A stretch of DNA of 64,000 nucleotides from Quercus robur (Eukaryota; Streptophyta; Magnoliopsida; Fagales; Fagaceae): contig NC_065542.1 in the NCBI RefSeq assembly GCF_932294415.1, positions 40,451,942 through 40,515,941 on the forward strand, read 5' to 3'. The position numbers and the translations under genes were made by a program. Shown here in pieces: positions 57,423 through 64,000 of this stretch; within the stretch, counting starts at the first letter, position 1, and each line of letters opens with the position of its first letter. The notes beneath the pieces were generated by a model. It was not told where the DNA came from and ran no database searches. It worked only from the letters and a program-made list of their open reading frames with translations.

Positions 57423-60400
57423 ATGAGGACAGAACAGAACCAGAATATGCGCCCTTTTCCAACCACAACGTTAGACTCTTCACTCTGTTCCCCACATCTC
57501 TTCTTAAATCATCATAACCCAAGAAATCTTAATCTAATTCTTGCAACCAACTCTGCTTCTGCTCCAATCCCAAGTCTATGTCTCCCTAGATTGTTCCTAC
57601 TACCTCATTTGTATTGCTCTTCTTCTAGTTCAAGTTCAAACCTCGACTTGGGTGGCAACGAAAATTCTGATGCTGAAGAAGAAGAAGAAGAAGAGAACGA
57701 GTTAGAATATGGGGATGGTGTATGCATTGAGATCGAGAAGCTTGAAAGCAATAGTCGCAGAATTCGATCTAGAATTGACATTGACGCACCTCTCCAAACT
57801 GTGTGGAACATTCTCACTGATTATGAGAGATTGGCTGATTTCATTCCTGGTCTTGCTGTCTGTCAATTGCTACAGAAGTCTGACAACTTCGCCCGACTTT
57901 TCCAGGTCCCTTTTCAATTCTCTTTTTCTTAGTAGAAGACACAACTTTAGTTTCTCAAAAAAAGAAGATACACTGCATTATTAGATTTAATGTACACCCA
58001 TAAAGGCTATGACTAAAAATTTTCTCTAATTTGCTGATTGGTAGTGTGGATACCACTTTTTGATGATAAATACCAACCGTTCCAAAATTTCAAACTTTTA
58101 GGAAAGGGTGTAAATTTGTAATTAATCATTTCATCATAAATTCTAACACTCACTCTGGCATGTGGGCCCAGACTTCCCCTTTGATGAGTGGAACGAATTT
58201 TAACATTTTAAATGATAAGTAGAGTAGAGACATGGATCAATTCCTCTAATTCTATTGTAAATTACCAATTGTCCCATAAACTTAAGGTTTCAGGAAATTG
58301 TGAATTTAATCATAATTCTAATAATTACAAATTAATGTTGACAAATTTCATTGTAATATTCCTAGTGCAAAATAAGCTTTGTTGATAAATACCAATATGA
58401 TCTTTAAAGTAATAAGTACATCTAATCGTTTGAATTTTAGGAAACAAAACCTTACCAACAGGTCCCTACACTGATTCTTGAATCTTTGCAGTACCTACAC
58501 ATATATAGTTAGGTTTTGAAGTACTAGTCTTCAATGGAACGCATGAAGGTTTGGGGGAACAATCTACATCATAAAGCACTTTGACCATTGGCCATAAGGT
58601 TGTCAGCAAGTATGAAAGTTTGTTCGGGCTCCGATATTGGGGAAGTTTAATACATAGATGCCTATTATGTAATTGTTTCAATAAGTTCATCTAATGAATG
58701 TTTAAATGTATGCAAGATGATACTATTGAGTGATGACACATATGGTTGGTTACTGAGGAATGAGAATGTTTGGGGCTGTATGCTATTTTAGATCCAACCA
58801 AGAGTTTGAAATTTGAAGTTTCAGGATTGAGGTCCTTGATTGTAGCTCTCATTCTCAAGTCAATGTTAAACACATTGGTGTGCTAGCTCCTTGTATTGGC
58901 ATGGGTTATTTCGAGTGCAATGCACTCATTATTTTCTCCTAATTCACCCTCTGTCTCATTTTTTACCACACATTGATATTGTTATGTGACATAGACTGAA
59001 GACCTTATCTTGAAACAAGTTTTCCATTGTTTACCTCTTTGTGTCAGCATGGGTTATTTCAAGTGCAATGCACTCGATGTTTTTTCCTAAATCACCCTAT
59101 GCCTCTTGTTTTACCACACATTGATACTGTTATGTGACATAGACTGCAGACCTCATCTTGAAACAAGTTTTCCACTAAGTTTAGTTCTGACCTTTTGCCT
59201 TTGATCCTACTTACTGTGCAATTACAACCTTTAAAACAGATTGGACAGCAAAACTTGGCATTTGGGCTGAAATTTAATGCAAAAGGAATTGTTGATTGTT
59301 ATGAAAGAGAACTTGAAAGCCTTCCTTTTGGTCAAAAGCGTGATATTGAGTTTAAGATGATTGAAGGAGACTTTCAACTATTTGAAGGAAAATGGTCTAT
59401 CGAACAGGTAATATTTTGTTGATTTAATGTTGTTGGGCATCTTCTATGTCAATTGTGTTAATTTGTCTCTTTAGTTGTTCTCGAGCATGTGTATGCATGC
59501 ATGTATAGCTGCTCATATGGTTTAACTTGCTAATTATATGGCACTTGTTCTCTATTTAAGTTTTGCAATTGTTTCTAAACATCTCAACATTCTGTTTAAA
59601 GCTAATGTTTATAGAAGTTAAAGATTGGACACTGTTTAAGCTAGAATGTATTAATTATTATACAGTTTCTAAAGGCCAGCTATGATCTATGTTGGGGACC
59701 ACGACTCATGAAAACTGGAGGCCACTAGTTTGAATCTCTCCTTCTCCCTCACCTTAGGGCCAAAACTTACTTAAAAAGAAAGAAAGAAAGAAGAAAGGAA
59801 AGATTGCATCCTAACTTCGAAACTTGCACACGACTCCAACAAAATTCACTGGCTAGGTTGCAGACATCTTTTTATCAGTGTAAAATATATGGTTTAATTG
59901 TTTCTATATCCCAGAAATTTCGTCAAAGATCATAGCTGGCCTTTAGCAGGTGAATAATACATTCTAGCTTAGAATTTTGAATCAAGAAAATATAGGTATG
60001 GGGGCTATGATCACCAAAAACAGGAACAACAAAAGATTATATCTCATAGAGTTAAATTCCTGCTCTCAACCCATAACTAATACAAGCTCAAAGTTTCCTT
60101 CATAATAAGTCCTGGAATTTTTCATTTACATATGAATTTCTCTTATGTTTCTAAGGCTTTTTTATTTTTTAATAAGTTTTGCCTCAAAGGGAGGGGAAAG
60201 GAGATTCAAACTACTGACCGCTTCATAAGGCGTGATCCCCAGTCAATTGTGCTTATACATGATCGATTTGATTTTTTTTAAAGATAAAATGATATGTTGA
60301 TTCATGTTTGGGCTGGACTGATATAGGGTCTTCAGCACTTAAGTATTGATCTAGGTGTTAAATGATATATGGCCAAAGTAAGATGAATATGGCGTTATAC

Positions 60401-60719
60401 ATATGGAATTTGTATCCCTATTCTCTAATGTAGGTTCAAAATTGACAAATTCACATAGAATTATGTGTATCATAGTCAAAGAGCTTACTGTTTCAATCAA
60501 TGGGTTATGCAGTCCAATGGAGGAAGAAATGAAGATAGTGATTCCTCGGCAGGCCAAAAAATGTATACAACTCTTTCTTACTTAGTTGATGTAAAGCCAA
60601 AGCTGTGGTTGCCAGTTCAGTTTGTTGAGGGTAGACTGTGCATGGAGATTAAAATGAACCTTGCATGCATCCGAGAAGAAGCACAAAGAACAGTTCACAA
60701 CACTCTGCGTGTTCAATAA
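57423..60719 (+). CDS. Plastid START/COQ10-like (polyketide cyclase-type) lipid-binding protein, 3 exons
   Basis: Exons 57423-57905, 59240-59407, 60513-60719; all introns GT-AG and phase 0; 285 codons plus stop. Residues 1 to about 65 are rich in Ser, Leu, Asn and Pro with almost no acids (MRPFPTTTLDSSLCSPHLF...), a likely chloroplast transit peptide. An acidic run follows (SDAEEEEEEENE). The START-like fold begins IDIDAPLQTVWNILTDYERL, continues NLAFGLKFNAKGIVD and EFKMIEGDFQLFEGKWSIE, and ends SYLVDVKPKLWLPVQFVEG. This matches the plant plastid polyketide cyclase/dehydrase and lipid transport family (At4g01650-like); the ligand is unknown. An alternative start is the ATG at 57450. The exon 3 acceptor (ATGCAG at 60512) is my choice because it keeps frame; nearby AGs do not. 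Confidence 0.88.
59635..59977. mobile_element. MITE-like inverted repeat in intron 2 of the START-like gene
   Basis: TAAGCTAGAATGTATTA...AAAGGCCAGCTATGATCT at the left is inverted at the right (59930-59977), about 50 bp. Between them is a SINE-like AGGCCACTAGTTTGAATCTC and a (GAAA)n tract near 59778. Confidence 0.65.
60170..60260 (-). mobile_element. Possible SINE or tRNA-like fragment
   Basis: Minus strand GGTCAGTAGTTTGAATCTCC resembles a B box, preceded by GGGGATCACGCC. Lies in intron 2 of the START-like gene. Short and diverged. Confidence 0.35.
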
Positions 60720-61860
60720 TATTATTGACCTCTGATTTGTTTTATGTAAGTATGTCCTCTTCCAAGTGTATTTTATGGCTCGAAAAATTGTCAGTTGCTT
60801 GTAATCATTCTCAAGTATAATGTTAGCATATGTGTATACATAAGGTGGTGGCAGGGGGAGGCCCACTGGGGTGTGGGGGTAACTTGTTACAAAAAACAAA
60901 TGAGCATTTTGGTGGGTAGGATAATAAATTTGCTGAGCAGAAGTACATTTTTGTGTGCTCCATCCATTGTCGGAGAAGCCTGCACATAGGTAAAATTTTT
61001 TCAGGTTGGAGTGCTATCTTTCAACATACTGCATGGCAATTTATAATTCTATCTATATGTGTTTCTTTATGATTCATTGAGACACTTTAAAAGGTCACGG
61101 GACTATTAAATAAATTGTGTGATTAAAAGTACTATTCGTTTGTACAATCACATGGTGGATTGAGCCTTCTCAAAAAAAAAAAAAAAATGGTGGATTGGGG
61201 GAACTTTTCTCCAAATTGGTACCAAGAAAAATTATGTTGTCTGCACACCATGTGCAACTGGAACTGTACTGCACCTCAAAGGGGAGACAGTCAGGAACTC
61301 AATCTAAGTCCAATTGAACAGTTAATCTAAGAGTTGAGATAAATGAAGGAAGAAGGCAAAAGTCTTTTATCTCATCAACTAGAAATACTCAAAGCCAGGT
61401 CAAGGGGGGAAGTATCTCATGAGCTGGGCTGGAGGACCCAACAGTTGGCCACAGTTCAGTTATGGACTATGTACCCTCTTCAGAAGCAGTTTACATGCTT
61501 AAAAGGGAACAAAGTTCCAAGACCCACCCTTAGCTTGTTTAGGAGTACTGTTAAATAGAATGGGGAGGGGAAAAATGGAAACTATTTGGAATTGGAAACG
61601 AGAGACATTTCCCATAATCGCACTAGTTATCTATCATATGGGTTTCTTACCATTTTCCTTTCGGTTGTGGACTAGTGATATGGTTAGTCAAACATTGTCT
61701 ATTTACCTTCTAAAGTAGCATTTAGATGAAAGAAATTAAACCATCATAAAAAAAATAAAAAATAAAAAAAAAAAACACACACACACACACACAGAGTAAA
61801 TAAATAGTTACCATCCATTTCATGTACTAAGATACAATTGATTGGAGATTATAAAACTAA
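60720..61860. other. 3' flank of the START-like gene
   Basis: 3' UTR is probably in the first few hundred bases. An A-run lies at 61171-61185 and a (CA)n tract near 61776-61793. Small frames near 60840-60990 and 61343-61558 show no recognisable product. Confidence 0.5.
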
Positions 61861-61996
61861 AAAGAATAAACCTCCATTATGTAATAAAAAACCCTTTGAG
61901 CATAATCATGTTTTTTTTTTTTTTTTTTTTTTTTTGAAAAGGATGGGTTTGTTTGTTAAAATTTGATAGTTACAATGTACAACAACGAGGGAGGGG

Positions 61997-62041
<45 letters not shown>

Positions 62042-62104
62042 AAAAAAAGGAAAAAAGAATAAACCTCCATTAATTAATAAAAAAACCCTTTGTGCATTAT
62101 CATG
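61861..62104. repeat. Poly(T)-to-poly(A) segment flanked by 50-bp direct repeats
   Basis: AAGAATAAACCTCCATTA...AAACCCTTTG(A/T)GCAT occurs at 61861-61911 and 62055-62104. Between them a T-run (61913-61935), about 65 bp of unique sequence, and an A-run of about 38 bases (62001-62038). The direct repeats are too long for an ordinary target duplication. Confidence 0.75.
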
Positions 62105-62384
62105 GGGTTTTTTTTGTCACTATGCTACAAAGTTTTAACTAATCATGATATTTTTTAATATGTTTTCTAAAATTCAAGAAAATAATAAAAAGCAAAAGCT
62201 TTCATGAAAATAGACAAGGAAAAAAATGCCCCAAGGTGAAACAAATAGACATTTAATATCATAAATGAAAACATCTCACTCATGATAAATATTTCAAAAT
62301 GAGCACTCAATCTCTTCTAAAAAAAAGAGCATTCAATCTAAATTCATTATTAATAAGCACTAGACAGCTATAATGAAGATCAAT

Positions 62385-62570
62385 TTAGTCACCACCGTGC
62401 ACTTTTGGTGTGGTGGTCATTTTACAAGTATAAGTGCATGTGAGGTGTGGGGGGCAAAAGTCGGGATTCAAGTCTCCAGAAGGAAGTTTCACACACATAT
62501 ACACTTAAATTAGGTTAAAGTAGAATTTATATCTTGTATTAAAAAAAAAAAAGGAAAAAAAAAAGAAGGA
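62385..62570 (+). mobile_element. SINE, copy 2
   Basis: GTGGTGGTCATTTTAC (A-box region), GGTGTGGGGGGCAAAAGTC, GGGATTCAAGTCTCC (B-box region), then CATATACACTTAAATTAGG and a TTGTATTAAAAAAAAAAAAGG tail. Aligns with the inverted copy at 56912-57078. Confidence 0.78.
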
Positions 62571-62639
62571 GAAGAAGAAGAAGAAGATCAATTCACTCAA
62601 TGTACTTACGGTGATCATCAAACAAGATGAAACAACTTC

Positions 62640-63299
62640 TATGAAAAATCACATAAAAGTGCCCTAATATTTACACAAAAGGCCCATTTTTGACAATATT
62701 ATGTCAGCAGAAACAACTTCCCTATAAGCATGATTTACAAACCAATCAATAAAGGACTTCAAACCTTTTTTTAGTCCTAGCCCAAATATTTTCTATGGCC
62801 CAATGTGGACAGGTGAAGGCATTATGGATTGGTTGAATACTTGAATTACATTCAAAGCATCTCTTACAAGCATTGCTAATTTATTTGGGGAGATTATCCT
62901 TGGTTTTGGTTTAAATCCATCCAACTGTGGTACCCTGTAGCATCTATATACTTAGGGCAATCTCATTTTCAATCTTCCAACAAGTACCTTTTTTTTCTTC
63001 TAACAATTCCCTTGATGCTAGAATGGTGTTCCAAACCCACGAGCCATTTTTAACTTTGGGAACTTACCATAATTGTTTCCCTTACATGTACTTGCTAGAT
63101 AACATTTTTACCCATAATTTATCTACTTTTATTAGTATGTTCCATACTAAATTACTAAATTTAGCAGTTAAGGCGACATTCATGCATTGCATTGTTCTCA
63201 ATCCTAGACCTCCTTAGTCCTTACACATTTAGGCCTACATATGTCATCCCAAGCTTTGAGATACACTTTTTTTTTTTTTTTAATTCCTTCTTTCTCAAC

Positions 63300-63330
<31 letters not shown>

Positions 63331-64000
63331 CAAAATTGAATCGATTTTTTACAATTTTATTTATTTATTTATTTATTATTTTCCTTGGATACTAGGGAAG
63401 ACATTGTGTAAATGTAGTAGTAGTAGCTATTGCTTTGATTAGGTCGGTTCTGGTGGCTTGGGATAAAAGTACAGAATTTTTTATGTAATTTATATACCAC
63501 TTCTTCCGAAGTATTCCTTCTAGATCCATTTTTATTGAGAGGCATCTCAAGGTACTTGAAGTTTAATTCCATTGACTCGAGTTTGAAGAATCTTATGATT
63601 TGGCAACATAATAGTGGAAATTTACAAATTCACCATTTGGCCTTACAACTCCTTTATATTTAGTCAAATATTCCTACACTTTATTTGCATTATCCTATTC
63701 CTGGGTATCCTTTACAAAAATAATTAGGTCATCTGCAAATAGCAAATGACTAAACTGTCTAAATCTAAAACAACCATTGCCTAAATTAAAGCCCCTAATA
63801 ATACTTCTTTCTGATTTCACCCTTCAAAAAAAGCCTAGAAAGAACCTCGTCACTAAGTATGAAAAGGAAAGGAGGGTAAGGGTCACCTTATCTCATATCT
63901 CTTTCAAGATAGATAATTCCGAATGGTGATTCATTAATCAAAATAGAGAAAGTCATAGTTGAAATACTCTTTTTTTTTTTTTTTTTTTTGGGTGTAATTC
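62640..64000 (-). pseudogene. L1-type LINE reverse transcriptase, decayed, running off the window
   Basis: Minus-strand order from 64000 down: GDPYPPFLFILSDEVLSRLF (near 63880-63820, RT motif with the usual Q replaced), then FRQFSHLLFADDLIIFV (63770-63720, catalytic FADD), then KYLEMPLNKNGSRRNTSEE (63550), then WDDICRPKC and LGLRTMQCMNVALTAKFSNL (63255-63150), KMLSSKYM, GSWVWNTILASRELLEE (63050-63000), and a zf-RVT-like end CKRCFECNSSIQPIHNAF (62870-62820). Several stops, frame shifts and an A/T run at 63264-63327 disrupt it. Such enzymes copy LINE RNA at the target site. The 5' part lies beyond the window. Confidence 0.88.

Noticed and set aside
60795..61558. Short ORFs after the START-like gene as extra exons
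   Set aside because: The gene already ends in a family-typical C-terminus at 60717, and these frames show no domain.

Overview
This is nuclear DNA of a flowering plant, most likely a woody eudicot. Three intron-containing genes with plant-type products lie together at about 49.8-60.7 kb, two of them with plastid-type N-termini. Almost everything else is layered transposable-element DNA of plant types (Ty3/gypsy, Ty1/copia, hAT, MULE, Harbinger, Helitron, LINE, SINE) in an AT-rich background. The style of several LTRs reminds me of Fagales genomes, but that is a recollection and not something the sequence proves.

Layout. 1-1948: the 5' end of a minus-strand Ty3/gypsy element (LTR, primer-binding site, gag with one stop). 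2.2-4.3 kb: an imperfect tandem duplication split by a long-TIR MULE-like element. 4.4-4.9 kb: a small solo LTR. 5.2-6.4 kb: another long-TIR element. 8.1-15.5 kb: a decayed minus-strand Ty3/gypsy gag (double zinc-knuckle type) interrupted by a hAT element with an exact 8-bp target duplication and by a nearly complete 5.3-kb copia element with an exact 5-bp duplication and an internal 386-bp pol duplication. 15.5-16.4 kb: the 5' LTR and leader of another gypsy element. 19-31.6 kb: a dense stack of hAT, Harbinger, MULE-like and LTR insertions, many with recognisable target duplications, including a 3-kb long-TIR element that seems to carry a spliced gene fragment. 32-34.5 kb: a SINE and Tourist-like MITEs. 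35.0-40.6 kb: a minus-strand Helitron with TC start, hairpin and CTAA end, carrying a replication-protein-A-like remnant; a relative lies at 26.6-28.4 kb. 42.8-47.0 kb: the 3' half of a gypsy element with about 28 copies of a 78-bp repeat, an antisense ORF with its own TATA and poly(A) signals, and a 3' LTR.

Gene island. A HAD-type pyrimidine 5'-nucleotidase-like gene (+, 7 coding exons, 286 codons) converges on a plastid cyclophilin gene (-, 7 exons, 270 codons, one GC-AG intron), which diverges from a plastid START/COQ10-like lipid-binding protein gene (+, 3 exons, 285 codons). The three reading frames join cleanly at splice sites and look intact. I see no functional link between them beyond adjacency. 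62.4-64.0 kb ends with a SINE and a decayed L1-type reverse transcriptase on the minus strand.

All identifications come from reading motifs by eye. Divergence figures are hand counts and approximate. No tRNA or rRNA gene and no CRISPR array was seen.
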